Origin: Streptomyces albipurpureus
GTDB taxonomy: Bacteria; Actinomycetota; Actinomycetes; Streptomycetales; Streptomycetaceae
DNA: 64,000 bases
NCBI RefSeq assembly: GCF_023701525.1
Contig: NZ_JAMQAW010000012.1
Span: 126,762 to 190,761, forward strand
Direction of reading: 5' to 3'
A model generated the notes under the pieces. That model searched no databases and had not been told where the DNA came from. It saw only the letters and a program-made list of their open reading frames with translations. The position numbers and the translations under genes were made by a program. Of the stretch, positions 19,047 through 27,683 are shown in pieces. Positions within the stretch are counted from its first letter, which is position 1; each line of letters begins with the position of its first letter.

Positions 19047-20233
19047 GGGGTGATCTCCCAGCTCTGCCGGGCGAGGAAGTCGTCCACGGCCTGGTCCACG
19101 ACCTTCTGGTCCGTGCCGATGGCCCGGACGATCCCGAGGAAGTCGCGATTGGTGTGGTGGAGCTCATGGTGCTCGCCGGTGCGGCGGGTCGGACGGTAGG
19201 TCAGTTGTACGCCGCCGATGGCGATATCGGCCGGGCCGGGCGCGGCGGTGAGGGTGCCGGCGCGGTCGGCGCAAGGGTAGGCGAGGGTGGCCGCCCCGTC
19301 GGTCCGCGCCGCAAGGTCTCGGGGCAGCGGTTGGCCGAGATGAGTGCTGAGTATGAGGTCGAACAGCGGAATGCCGAGGAGTTCGGCGAGCAGGAGGTCG
19401 CACTGGTCGCCGATGGCACGGTAGTTGACCTCGATCAGGCGGACCCGCCCCTCATGGACGACGAACTCGGTGTGGCAGGCACCGAAGCCGACGCCGAGTG
19501 TCACCAGCTGCGCGAGCACCTGGTCGATGATCGGTTTCGGGTGGGCGGGGACGAAGGAAAGGCGCTCCTCGATGAAGTAAGGGAGCGGGGAGAGTTCGGT
19601 GTGGAAGCCCCCGAGCACATGGAGGCGCTCCCCGTCCCCGAGGGTCTCCAAGGTGTAGAGCTCACCGGGCAGATACTCCTCGGCCACCAGCGTGGCGCCG
19701 GGGCGTCGGGACCAGATCTCCGTGGTGTGGTGGATGAGCCCGCTGGAGTCGTCGACGCGGACCACGTCCTCGCTGGCCACCCCTTCGCGCGGTTTGACCA
19801 CACAGGGGTAGGGGACGTCGAGCCCGGTCGGATCGGTGAGGTCCTGGCCAGGGGTCAGTTCGATGGATCGGACCGTGCAGACCCCGGCGGCGGCCAGCCG
19901 CCGCCGCATCTGGGCCTTGTCCTTGGTGCGCAGCGCGCTCGGCCAGCTCTTGCCGGGGAGGCCGAAGAACTCGGCGGCCAGTGCGGTCTGGGTCTGGAGG
20001 TGGTCGCTGTTGCTGAAGACCGCGTCCGGGGTGTGGTGCGCGGAGATCCGGGTGATGATCGCGTGATGATCGCGAACATCGCACTCCAGTATCTCGATGT
20101 CGGGGTGGCGGTCGCGGTGCGCCTGCGGCTGGTCCGTCAGCAGGGTGATGCCGAGGCCGAGCCGTTGTGCGGCGGGAAGGAAACCCTCGGTGACCGAGTC
20201 GGTGGGATTGAGGGCGAGCACATACATCTGCAT
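19043..20233 (-). CDS. ATP-grasp ligase, first gene of siderophore operon (PvsA-like)
   Basis: 396 residues from ATG 20233 (a second ATG two codons later is possible). Domains are an N-terminal Rossmann-like part (MYVLALNPTDSVTEGFLPAAQRLG...), then the ATP-grasp fold with YPCVVKPREGVASEDVVRVD (ATP lysine), VAEEYLPGELYTLETLG, and the metal-binding C-terminal FVVHEGRVRLIEVNYRAIGDQCD. It forms an amide between an amino acid and a carboxylate. In vibrioferrin synthesis the ATP-grasp enzyme PvsA makes an alanine-containing building block, and this is the closest pathway analogy. An iron box upstream implies repression in iron-replete cells. Confidence 0.88.
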   Translation of the reverse strand: MQMYVLALNPTDSVTEGFLPAAQRLGLGITLLTDQPQAHRDRHPDIEILECDVRDHHAIITRISAHHTPDAVFSNSDHLQTQTALAAEFFGLPGKSWPSALRTKDKAQMRRRLAAAGVCTVRSIELTPGQDLTDPTGLDVPYPCVVKPREGVASEDVVRVDDSSGLIHHTTEIWSRRPGATLVAEEYLPGELYTLETLGDGERLHVLGGFHTELSPLPYFIEERLSFVPAHPKPIIDQVLAQLVTLGVGFGACHTEFVVHEGRVRLIEVNYRAIGDQCDLLLAELLGIPLFDLILSTHLGQPLPRDLAARTDGAATLAYPCADRAGTLTAAPGPADIAIGGVQLTYRPTRRTGEHHELHHTNRDFLGIVRAIGTDQKVVDQAVDDFLARQSWEITP

Positions 20234-20386
20234 GGGTGAAATACTTCCGCGCGCACATTCGCTGGGTATGGGACAGACCGTAAACAGGCAGGAAAACACC
20301 GGGGCGACCCGGCCCGCCGGCGCCTGATCCATGGAAGAACTCCCTGGTCGCAGCGGCCTGGCCGGCCCGGATCACCACACCGGAGC

Positions 20387-20405
20387 TTAGGTTAGGCATC
20401 CCTAA
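20387..20405. promoter_or_regulatory. Iron box (DmdR/IdeR operator) for siderophore operon
   Basis: TTAGGTTAGGCATCCCTAA matches the actinobacterial iron-box palindrome (TWAGGTTAGSCTMACCTWA) at 16 of 19 positions. It lies about 155 bp before the siderophore start codon and on that operon's side of the divergent promoter region. Binding of iron-loaded DmdR1 would repress transcription. Confidence 0.82.
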
Positions 20406-20462
20406 GAATGCCAATTCCCCGCGTTGCGGGACCCGTTGGCAAACACGTACGAGGGATAACGC

Positions 20463-20481
20463 TAAGGTGAGCCTTACCTTC
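20463..20481. promoter_or_regulatory. Iron box (DmdR/IdeR operator) for fhuF-like gene
   Basis: TAAGGTGAGCCTTACCTTC matches the iron-box palindrome at 16 of 19 positions. It lies 33 bp before the GTG of the FhuF-like gene, where it would cover the core promoter. Together with the box at 20387 it gives each divergent unit its own operator. Confidence 0.78.
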
Positions 20482-20514
20482 CTCGCGTTCATTCTTGCTC
20501 ATTGAGGAGTACCC

Positions 20515-21375
20515 GTGACTCTGGCCCCGGCGCCTGCACCTGCCGGAGCTGCGCTCAGCTGCTCCACTCTGCTGGCATCCTCCTATTCCCGGCTCGCCAC
20601 CCTGTGCGAGGCGCTCCAGGTGGAGGTCGCAGAACCCCATTCTCCAGCGGCCCAAGGGTGGATCGACAGCGCCGAACTGGCCTGCCGTCCCGAGCTGCTC
20701 GACGCGTTCCTCGATGCCGAAGCCTGCCGCATCCACGAACGGTACGAGCATGTCGCCCGCCCCGACGTGGTCGCCTCTCGGGCACTGCACGCCTACCTCT
20801 GGTCGGCCTGCCTATTGATCAGCGGCCCTTGGTACTTGGAACGCCGGGTGCCACGACTGCGACCCGACGCCGTACGCGTCAGTCGAACGAGTGAGAGCCA
20901 TGCGGTCGTACCGGGCAGCTTCTGGTGCCTACCGGACGATCCCGCGGCGGGACTGCCGGGCGTGCGTGTGTCCAAGGACGAGGAGGCGCTGCGCGATGAG
21001 TTGCGTACGGCCGTCGCCGACCACGTACGACCGCTGCTGACGGCAGTCGCCCCGCGGATGCGACGGGGGCCGCGGAGCCTCTGGGGCATGGTGGGCGACG
21101 ATCTCGTCTCGGGCATCTGGTACCTCGGGCGGATGCTCGGCGATGAGGAGCGAGCGGTGCGGGAGGCGAGTGAGGTCCTGCCGGGACCGGTGGGCCCCTT
21201 CGCGGGCGGAGCGTCCTTCCGCCGGCTCACCGGGGGTGACGGACGGTCATATCCCACCCGCAACCGCATGGGCTGCTGCCTCTACTACACGATCCGGCCC
21301 GCCGAAGCCTGTGCCACCTGCCCGCGCACCAGCGACGCCGAGCGGCTGCGACGGCTGGAGGAGCCCACCCCCTGA
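20515..21375 (+). CDS. FhuF-like (2Fe-2S) ferric siderophore reductase
   Basis: 286 residues. The C-terminus holds the FhuF-type cluster-binding motif C254-C255-x10-C266-x2-C269 (GCCLYYTIRPAEACATC). The central part has the typical WSACLLISGPWYLERRVP and RRGPRSLWGMVGDDLVSGIWYLGRMLGDE. FhuF proteins reduce Fe(III) in imported siderophores to release Fe(II) in the cytoplasm. The gene starts at GTG with TGAGGAG upstream and is divergent from the siderophore operon under its own iron box. The pairing suggests that it processes the siderophore made next door, or any imported one; no uptake transporter gene is present in the window. Confidence 0.9.
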   Translation: MTLAPAPAPAGAALSCSTLLASSYSRLATLCEALQVEVAEPHSPAAQGWIDSAELACRPELLDAFLDAEACRIHERYEHVARPDVVASRALHAYLWSACLLISGPWYLERRVPRLRPDAVRVSRTSESHAVVPGSFWCLPDDPAAGLPGVRVSKDEEALRDELRTAVADHVRPLLTAVAPRMRRGPRSLWGMVGDDLVSGIWYLGRMLGDEERAVREASEVLPGPVGPFAGGASFRRLTGGDGRSYPTRNRMGCCLYYTIRPAEACATCPRTSDAERLRRLEEPTP

Positions 21376-22209
21376 CACCAGGGCGAAAACCCGGGGCGCC
21401 GATGCCGTCTTCGGCACTCCGACCCCATGCCACCCCGGGGCACTCCTCCCGATCACGGCCGTGCCCTGCTCGCACCGCGGCCCCTGGCTTCGCGTCCCTC
21501 CGATGGTCTTCGAGACTCTGCTGGGCACGGCCATCGGCCCCGATCTCCTGGGTTGGGCGGAGACCGACGAGGCCGTCTCCCCCGCCCCGCCTGGCGATGT
21601 TGGCCTTCCTCGCCGGGCGTGAGAGCGGCTTCGGCGTCATTCACGGGCCTGACTGCTCCCCTTCGTACGGGCGTGGGCATCACACGCTGGGCCCCTTCGG
21701 TGGAGAGCTGAGTCGGAGCTCCTCCTCGTGCGCGCGGACCACCGGGTGAGCGCCCGCACCTGGCGATCTCCCCGGAGCCGCCCAGGGCCTTGCCCTCCAT
21801 GCCTCAGTCCGTCTGCCGCTGGTGGTGACGATCACTGCGATAGGGCTGAATGAGCGGGCCGTCGATACGGGCGAGGCGGCTTCGCTGGTCGCGGTGGCGA
21901 TGGTGTCGGTTCCGGACCTGGTCTCCTGTGACACCGCGACTTCGCGCCAAGACAGTAAAGGGCGTGACGGCCGCGGAATGCCTTCCAGGGCAAGGGAGTT
22001 GGTGACAGAGCGGGCGGCTTGGGGGCGGTCGGAGCCCCGATCTCCCTGGCCACCGGTCCGCAGTCGCCGTCCATGGACAAACCGGCCGTCGAAGGGGACG
22101 GTCCAAGGGGAGCGACCGCGACCGATGAGTTTCCGGCCGCCCATCCGTCTTATCTGCCATACGCACCGCTTACACCCACGCACCGGACGCCAAGACAGCA
22201 GGAGACACT
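21376..22209. other. Gene-free stretch (834 bp)
   Basis: No supported gene. Short frames on both strands have some coding flavour (on the plus strand around 21500-21750, pieces reading LLGTAIGPDLLGWAETDEA and then, in another frame, LAFLAGRESGFGVIHG), but none is continuous or preceded by a ribosome-binding site. It may be the remains of a decayed gene. The promoter of the serine hydrolase gene must lie near the right end. Confidence 0.5.
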
Positions 22210-23319
22210 GTGAGCGACATCCAGAAGAGACTCCAGGAAGCCGCCGACCACCTGGTCGAGTCGGGGGCGGAGCGCGGTCTGCAGATCGCCGTCTACCAAC
22301 ACGGCGAGCAGTTGGCCGATGTGGTCGCGGGCATCGCGGACCCGGACACGGGAAGGGCGGTCACAGCGTCGACCGTCTTCTACAACTTCTCCATCGGCAA
22401 GGCGGCGACCGCCACGGTGGCGCATGTACTCGCCGAGCGCGGCCTGTTTGGCTACGACACCCCTGTTGCGGAACTCTGGCCGGAGTTCGCAGCGCACGGC
22501 AAGGAAGCGGTGACCATACGTCAGGTGCTCACCCATACGGCAGGAGTGCCGGGGTTGCCGTTGGACACCACCCTTGAAGACATCAGCGACTGGGACACCA
22601 TGTGCGAGATCATCGCGGATGCCCGGCTGTGGTGGGAGCCCGGCACCGCGATGGGCTATCACGCCTACACCTTCGGCTATCTCATCGGTGAGATCGTCCG
22701 ACGGGCCACCGGCAAGCCCATCTCCCAGGTGCTTCGCGAGGAGATCACCGAGCCCCTCGGCATGGCCGACGAGCTCTACTTCGGGATGCCCAGGAGCGAG
22801 CACGGGCGGCTCGCCCGGCTTGAGGACGCGCCGGGCGCGGCCGAGATGATGGCCTCACTGCCGCCGGATCTGCCGATGCTCAAGGCCGGACCGATCGCCC
22901 TGTTCCCCGCGGCGGAGATGGGCAATCGCACCGATGTGCTCACCGCCGACATTCCGGCGGGTGCCAAGACATCGGCGCGGGCCATGGCCCGGTTGTACGC
23001 GGCGCTCCTCCATGAGGTCTCCGGTGTACGGCTGATCTCACCGGAGCGGCTGCGGGAGGTGACTGCCACCTCATACAGCGGGGTCGACCAGGTGTTCGGC
23101 ATGGAGTCCTCATGGGGCCTGGGGTACTCGATCGGTCTGCCGACTGGTGCGGCGGACAGCCCCAGTGTGTTCGCGATGGGCGGTGCGGGAGGGAGCTTCG
23201 CCTACGGGGACACGGAGACCGGGGTGTCGTTCGCTGTCACCAAGAACCGTCTCACTCCCGACTTCACGGCGGCCAGCGAGCTGTCGGCGCTGGTCCAGAA
23301 GTCGATCGCCGCAGACTGA
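22210..23319 (+). CDS. Serine hydrolase, class C beta-lactamase/esterase family
   Basis: 369 residues without signal peptide, so cytoplasmic. The SxxK nucleophile motif is at about residues 62-65 (NFSIGKAATATVAHV), the Y-x-N-like position falls in MGYHAYTFGYLIGEIV, and a late glycine-rich motif is AMGGAGGSFAYGD in place of KTG. These mark the beta-lactamase-like esterase/D-aminopeptidase group (EstB-like) rather than a true beta-lactamase. Substrate unknown. It starts at GTG after AGGAGA. Confidence 0.88.
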   Translation: MSDIQKRLQEAADHLVESGAERGLQIAVYQHGEQLADVVAGIADPDTGRAVTASTVFYNFSIGKAATATVAHVLAERGLFGYDTPVAELWPEFAAHGKEAVTIRQVLTHTAGVPGLPLDTTLEDISDWDTMCEIIADARLWWEPGTAMGYHAYTFGYLIGEIVRRATGKPISQVLREEITEPLGMADELYFGMPRSEHGRLARLEDAPGAAEMMASLPPDLPMLKAGPIALFPAAEMGNRTDVLTADIPAGAKTSARAMARLYAALLHEVSGVRLISPERLREVTATSYSGVDQVFGMESSWGLGYSIGLPTGAADSPSVFAMGGAGGSFAYGDTETGVSFAVTKNRLTPDFTAASELSALVQKSIAAD

Positions 23320-23712
23320 GCTAACGGGGGCACTCTGGGCGGTTCGACGCGGTTCGGGGTCTTCGCCGGGAGTGTCGTCCGCCGGTAGTTCCCCCGAACC
23401 ACCGCCCGCGCCGCCGCCGGCGTTCTGGCCTCGGAATTCGGCGTTGCCTGCCGACGGCACTGACCGCTGAGGCCGGCGTTCCCTCCCGGTGGCATGACAC
23501 GGTGAACGTTCACCTTCGCGTCATCGAGGCCCATCGCTCCCGTTCGTCCATCGAGTCGCGCCGACGGGGTCGTTCCGGGCCGCGCCCCTGGCTGCGGGGG
23601 TCGGGCGACTGCTGCGCCTGGTGATTCTCCCCCCACCATGCGCCAGCACTCCATCTGGGTGAGGATGGAGGAAAGGAGCATCGGCCCCTGCGCAGGCTGT
23701 CAGGAGGCCCGC
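23320..23712. other. Intergenic region
   Basis: About 390 bp with no supported gene. The right end carries AGGAGG for the following small gene. Confidence 0.5.
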
Positions 23713-23943
23713 ATGGAGTACGCGGAGCGTTACGAGCTGGTTTTCCAGGCATCGACCGCCGAGGACGATGTGGTGATCGTCCGACGGACCGAGAGAGCCG
23801 GGGCGGGCGGTTATCCCATCTTCGAGGATGACAGCGGCATCGTCCGGGCGGAGATCAGTGACCAGGGCGAGGTGCGCATGGTGGCGAGCGGGGGGCACCA
23901 GGCACCGGGAATGCCGGTGTCGATACGCCCCCTGGATACCTGA
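23713..23943 (+). CDS. Small DUF6296-like protein
   Basis: 76 residues starting MEYAERYELVFQAS, with AGGAGG six bases upstream of the ATG. It is a compact, probably all-beta soluble protein. The segment DVVIVRRTERAGAGGYPIFEDDSG followed by RAEISDQGEVRMVASGGHQ fits a small actinobacterial family that I recall as DUF6296. Function unknown. The stem-loop at 24025 ends its transcript. Confidence 0.75.
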   Translation: MEYAERYELVFQASTAEDDVVIVRRTERAGAGGYPIFEDDSGIVRAEISDQGEVRMVASGGHQAPGMPVSIRPLDT

Positions 23944-24024
23944 CCCCTGGTCTTTCGGGCCTGTCCGTCGCCTGTCCGCCCTGTCCGCCCTGTTCGTGGG
24001 CGCGGCGACAGGAGGCGGACCGTG

Positions 24025-24055
24025 AGCTGTTCTCCGGTCCGCCCGGAGAACAGCT
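24025..24055. terminator. Bidirectional stem-loop terminator
   Basis: A perfect 12-bp inverted repeat, AGCTGTTCTCCG and CGGAGAACAGCT, with a seven-base loop, placed between convergent genes ending at 23943 and 24098. Confidence 0.82.
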
Positions 24056-24097
24056 GGCGGGAATCCAGGCCGGAAGGCGGACCCGGGGCCAGGCCCC

Positions 24098-24676
24098 TCA
24101 GCGCGGTTGGTCCGCGGCCTCTAGTTCGATGATGGCCGCCCGCAGCCGAGCAGCCCGGTTCTCCGGTGTACGAGCCCGCAGCAACCGCAGGATCACCGCG
24201 TAACGATCCGTCTTGCCGAGTTGTTCGAAGCGGGTCCTCGCCGGGTCACTCCGCGCCAGCGCCCCGGCCAGATCGGATGGAACCACAGCGGTCTTCTGCG
24301 AGGCGTAGGCCGCGTCCCATCGACCGTCGCCCTTGGCCGCGGCCACCTCCGCGAGCCCCGGCTCCTTCATCCGCCCGGCCGCGGTGAGCGCCTCCACCTT
24401 GTCGACATTCACCTGGGACCACTGGCTCTTGTGCCGTCGCGGGGTGATCCGCTGGAGGTAGTGGCTGTCGTCAAGGGAACGCCGCTGGCCGTCGATCCAT
24501 CCGTAACACAGGGCCACGTCAATCACCTCGGCCGGGCTCACCGAACGGATTCCGGAACTCTTCTTCGCAAGCTTCAGCCAAGCCTCGGTCACCACTGCGT
24601 GGTTCTCAGCGAGCCAGGCGTCGAGGCGGTCCACACTCTCGAAGAAGTGGACGTCCCTGCCGTCGAACGTCTCCAT
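24098..24676 (-). CDS. YdeI/OmpD-associated (OmdA) family protein
   Basis: 192 residues from ATG 24676, chosen because GGAGG lies four bases upstream; the frame is open further. The family signature is strong: FFESVDRLDAWLAENHAVVTEAWLKLAKKSSG, AEVIDVALCYGWIDGQRRSLDD, TPRRHKSQWSQVNVDKVEAL and the C-terminal FEQLGKTDRYAVILRLLRARTPENRAARL. Family members (YdeI/OmdA) are linked in other bacteria to envelope or antimicrobial-peptide stress, but the molecular role is unknown. Confidence 0.9.
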   Translation of the reverse strand: METFDGRDVHFFESVDRLDAWLAENHAVVTEAWLKLAKKSSGIRSVSPAEVIDVALCYGWIDGQRRSLDDSHYLQRITPRRHKSQWSQVNVDKVEALTAAGRMKEPGLAEVAAAKGDGRWDAAYASQKTAVVPSDLAGALARSDPARTRFEQLGKTDRYAVILRLLRARTPENRAARLRAAIIELEAADQPR

Positions 24677-24913
24677 GCGCCCTCCACCGGACAGCTGACC
24701 AGGTAACCCACAGGGGACCATAGCCGTTGAGCCATGGACGAGCTCGCCGCAACCTGCTTGGGCCCCTGCTCGACACGCGCGATTCAACGGCCCCTGTCGG
24801 GACGGGAGACTCCACGCCACCTCGGCCAGCGGCCACCCGGGGCCCATCGGCCGCGTCCATCACCTCGGAACGGCAACCCGTGTCGCGGGGTTGGCGACAA
24901 CACCGGACAGGGC

Positions 24914-24932
24914 TTAGGTTAGGCAAACCTAA
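24914..24932. promoter_or_regulatory. Iron box (DmdR/IdeR operator) upstream of DUF2470 gene
   Basis: TTAGGTTAGGCAAACCTAA matches the iron-box palindrome at 18 of 19 positions, the best of the three in this window. It lies 25 bp before the ATG of the DUF2470 gene, consistent with direct iron repression. Confidence 0.88.
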
Positions 24933-24957
24933 GTTTCCTCGATATGTGGAGTTCTGG

Positions 24958-25689
24958 ATGCGCCGCCTGTTCAACGCCCCGCTCGCGCAGCCGACGAGCG
25001 CGGAACGAATCCGGTCGATCCTGACAGCAGCCGACTCGATGACGGTGGTGACCGACGAGGGGCGCACCGAGGTTTCCCGGCTGGGCGGACCAGGTATCTC
25101 GGAACACGTCCATCTCCACCCGGCGCCGACCCGGGTACGGGAAAGCGCTACCGCTGTTCCCGGGGACGGTCCCGTGCGCGCCACCCTGGAGTTCACCGAT
25201 ATCGCCCCCACACCGGTACGTGACCGGGTTCGGGCCCGAGTGCTCCTGGTGGGCTGGCTCGTGGACTCCGCCGAGCACTCAACGCCTCAAGGCAGCCGCT
25301 GTATGCAGTTCGACCATGCTGTCCTCGACCGGGACGGCGAGCGCGTCACCGTCAGCCTCGATGAACTCATGGAGGCCGACACCGACCCGCTGGCCACCTG
25401 CGAGGCCGGGATGCTGACCCATCTGCTCGACGATCACGGCGATATCGTCGACCTCCTGCTGCGGCTGGTGAAGCCGCGCCTGACGCTGGGGGCCCGGCGG
25501 GCATTGCCCGTGGCCATCGACCGCTACGGGATCACCCTGCGCCTGGAGTACGCGGACACCTATGCGGACGCCCGCCTCCCCTTCCCGGCACCGGTCAAGG
25601 AGGTCGATCAGGCGGGCGTACGCATTCACTCTCTGCTCAACATGGCCCGGCACCGCACACCGCGAAGCTGGCTGCTGAGCGATTCCTAG
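24958..25689 (+). CDS. Iron-regulated DUF2470-domain protein
   Basis: 243 residues from ATG 24958, with GGAG six bases upstream. It begins MRRLFNAPLAQPTSAERIRSIL. The C-terminal half contains the DUF2470 region: EADTDPLATCEAGMLTHLLDDHGDIVDLLL, then LVKPRLTLGARRALPVAIDRYGITLRLEY. This domain forms the C-terminal part of HugZ-like haem-degrading proteins, and the DUF2470-only forms are frequent near iron genes. The excellent iron box just upstream supports a role in iron or haem metabolism, but no catalytic activity can be assigned. No membrane segment or signal peptide. Confidence 0.85.
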   Translation: MRRLFNAPLAQPTSAERIRSILTAADSMTVVTDEGRTEVSRLGGPGISEHVHLHPAPTRVRESATAVPGDGPVRATLEFTDIAPTPVRDRVRARVLLVGWLVDSAEHSTPQGSRCMQFDHAVLDRDGERVTVSLDELMEADTDPLATCEAGMLTHLLDDHGDIVDLLLRLVKPRLTLGARRALPVAIDRYGITLRLEYADTYADARLPFPAPVKEVDQAGVRIHSLLNMARHRTPRSWLLSDS

Positions 25690-25862
25690 AAGGACGGCAC
25701 CGATACGGTCCCCGGCGGAACACCACCCCGCAGACGGGGCAAGTGGCCACCGCACACCGCACCTCTGGCCTACCCGTTACCCGTGAACCCCGAATTGACG
25801 GCGTATCCGCGGACCAGCGGACCAGTCATCGACTCAGCAGCCCGGCACAACCGGCGAACGAC

Positions 25863-26759
25863 TCAATCCCGGCGGTGACGGCTGTTGTCGACACGGGGAG
25901 GCCGAAGGGTGACGAGCGTGCCCACGACGAGCAGGGCAAGGGCCGCGACACCTCCGGCGACGATCGTGGAGTTGTTGCCTCCGCCGCTGGACGCGGACTG
26001 GCTCTGGGAAGGTGAACTGTTGACGCCGGTGAGGGGCGCTTCCGACACCTTGGGGGTGCTGGGTCTGCCGAGCACGCCCAGCCTGCGCGATTCACCGGGC
26101 ATATCGGCTGCGAGCACCACGTCCGAACAGTGGTAGTACGTGTCCTTGGAGTCCGTGTTCCGCCAGACGGTGTACAGGACATGACGCCCTGTGAGTCCGT
26201 CCGGAAGGGTGGCGTTGATCCGATAGGACCCGTCCAGGAACTCCGCCTGCTCCTCCGTGGCGAAGGGTTCCTCCTCCAGATCCGACCACTGCAGCTTCTT
26301 GGCCGGGTCGTATCCCTCCCTGGTGAGGAAGAGGTCGAACGATCCCTGGTGCTGGATGGTGGACTTGTAGGTGACGGTGAAGTCGCCACCCGCCGTGAGT
26401 TGGGTGGTCGGCCAGTCTGTGCGAGCGATGTCCAACCCCTTGAAGTCAGCCAGGCCGGCGCTGCACAGCTTCCCGTCGGGTATGACCTCGCGTTCGCCCT
26501 CGCGGTTACCGACATTGGCCACCCGTATGTTGTCCCAGGCGTCGAACGCCACGCCCCCGTTCGCGGTGACGGCGGCACGACAGGCAGCCGCCTTACGGTC
26601 CGGCCCCTCAGGTCCGCAGGCTGCCACCCGGCTCGCGGGATCGGTTGGCGCCCCATGGGCCTGGGCGGTCCCTTGGGCCGCGGTGACGAGCAACACCGGT
26701 ACGGCACCGGCGGCGACGAATCGCATCACGACGGCGGCAGCGGTGCGTGGGACGATCAT
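25863..26759 (-). CDS. Membrane-anchored lytic polysaccharide monooxygenase (AA10)
   Basis: 298 residues. A signal peptide ends at AQA-34, leaving H35 as mature N-terminus (HGAPTDPASR), as the copper histidine brace requires. The second histidine is H137 (STIQHQGSF). The core continues through GRHVLYTVWRNTDSKDTYYHCSDVVL, typical of AA10 enzymes. After it comes a Ser/Gly-rich linker and one transmembrane helix (about 268-288), then RPPR...RRD, so the enzyme is tethered outside the cell membrane. There is no carbohydrate-binding module. GGAGG precedes the ATG. Expected chemistry is oxidative cleavage of chitin, cellulose or a cell-surface glycan. Confidence 0.88.
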   Translation of the reverse strand: MIVPRTAAAVVMRFVAAGAVPVLLVTAAQGTAQAHGAPTDPASRVAACGPEGPDRKAAACRAAVTANGGVAFDAWDNIRVANVGNREGEREVIPDGKLCSAGLADFKGLDIARTDWPTTQLTAGGDFTVTYKSTIQHQGSFDLFLTREGYDPAKKLQWSDLEEEPFATEEQAEFLDGSYRINATLPDGLTGRHVLYTVWRNTDSKDTYYHCSDVVLAADMPGESRRLGVLGRPSTPKVSEAPLTGVNSSPSQSQSASSGGGNNSTIVAGGVAALALLVVGTLVTLRPPRVDNSRHRRD

Positions 26760-26991
26760 TTTCGGTAGTCCTCCTTGTCGACCCGGCGGCTTTCCGTCTT
26801 AATACGGGCGGACCCGGTGGAGTGTTCACTCCACTAGCGGACGGGCAGCCTCGGTAACGGCGACGGTGGGCCTACCGGTGAGAGAATCCTGCTGGGCCAA
26901 GGGGCTGCCCGCAATGCCCTGGTCAGAGAAAGAATCACCGTTTTCCCTGTCAGTGTCCGCGCAAACGTCGACGCCCGTCAGTGGAGGAGTC

Positions 26992-27438
26992 ATGTCCGGT
27001 CGGTTCGAAGCTATCGTAGAGATCCAGCGCCCCATCGAGGAGGTCTTCGCCTTTCTCGCCAACGGCGAGAACGACCCGAAGTTCAGCCCCCGCGTGATCA
27101 GGATCGCGAAGACGACACAGGGCCCGACCGGAGTGGGCACGGTCTATGCGAGCACCGTCAAGGACGCGGGTCTCACCACCGAGCGGCAGTTCAGGATCAC
27201 CGAGTTCCAGGCTCCGACCAGAATCCGGTGGGCCGAGGTCTCCAAGAACCTCGTGACCGCCAAGGAAGGCGGCTACGACCTAGAAACCACCGGCTCGGGC
27301 AGTACTCGGGTACGCATCTTCAACCAGCTCGAAGGCCATGGCATCGGCAAGGCGGTCGTACGCCTCGCGCTCAGCGCCGCCCGTAAGGACGGTAATGCCT
27401 TCGGCCAACGCATCAAGGCCGCCGTCGAATCGTCATAG
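26992..27438 (+). CDS. SRPBCC-family protein
   Basis: 148 residues from an ATG with GGAGGAG immediately upstream. It opens with MSGRFEAIVEIQRPIEEVFAFLANGEND, the standard start of polyketide-cyclase/START-like SRPBCC proteins. Strands follow: TVYASTVKDAGLTTERQFRITEFQAPTRIRW, and a long C-terminal helix ends KAAVES. It forms a hydrophobic cavity that may bind a small lipid or aromatic molecule. It is divergent from the LPMO gene; no link between the two is evident. Confidence 0.85.
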   Translation: MSGRFEAIVEIQRPIEEVFAFLANGENDPKFSPRVIRIAKTTQGPTGVGTVYASTVKDAGLTTERQFRITEFQAPTRIRWAEVSKNLVTAKEGGYDLETTGSGSTRVRIFNQLEGHGIGKAVVRLALSAARKDGNAFGQRIKAAVESS

Positions 27439-27579
27439 CCGGTGCGCCGCTCCACCCCTCACCCTTCGCACGTGCGAAACCACGCGTGGATACCAGTGGT
27501 TTGAGGATCAGCCTCACCGGCCATGCTGAACTCGACGCAACGCCAGGCACTGGCCAAGATTGGACAGTTGAATGGCGTA

Positions 27580-27609
27580 GAACCGGTCAGCTATTTGGCT
27601 GACCGGTTC
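27580..27609. terminator. Bidirectional stem-loop terminator
   Basis: A perfect 12-bp inverted repeat, GAACCGGTCAGC and GCTGACCGGTTC, with a six-base loop, located between the convergent SRPBCC and SPW-repeat genes. Confidence 0.85.
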
Positions 27610-27683
27610 CTCTCGCATCCAACATCACGTCACCCAAGCGGCTGCGTCTGTCGGAGTACTCCTTTTGGTAGTGGACCGTCCAC

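Noticed and set aside
23961..23995. Short tandem CTGTCCG repeats after the DUF6296-like gene
   Set aside because: Only three to four imperfect copies in a GC-rich spacer, with no sign of a functional array.
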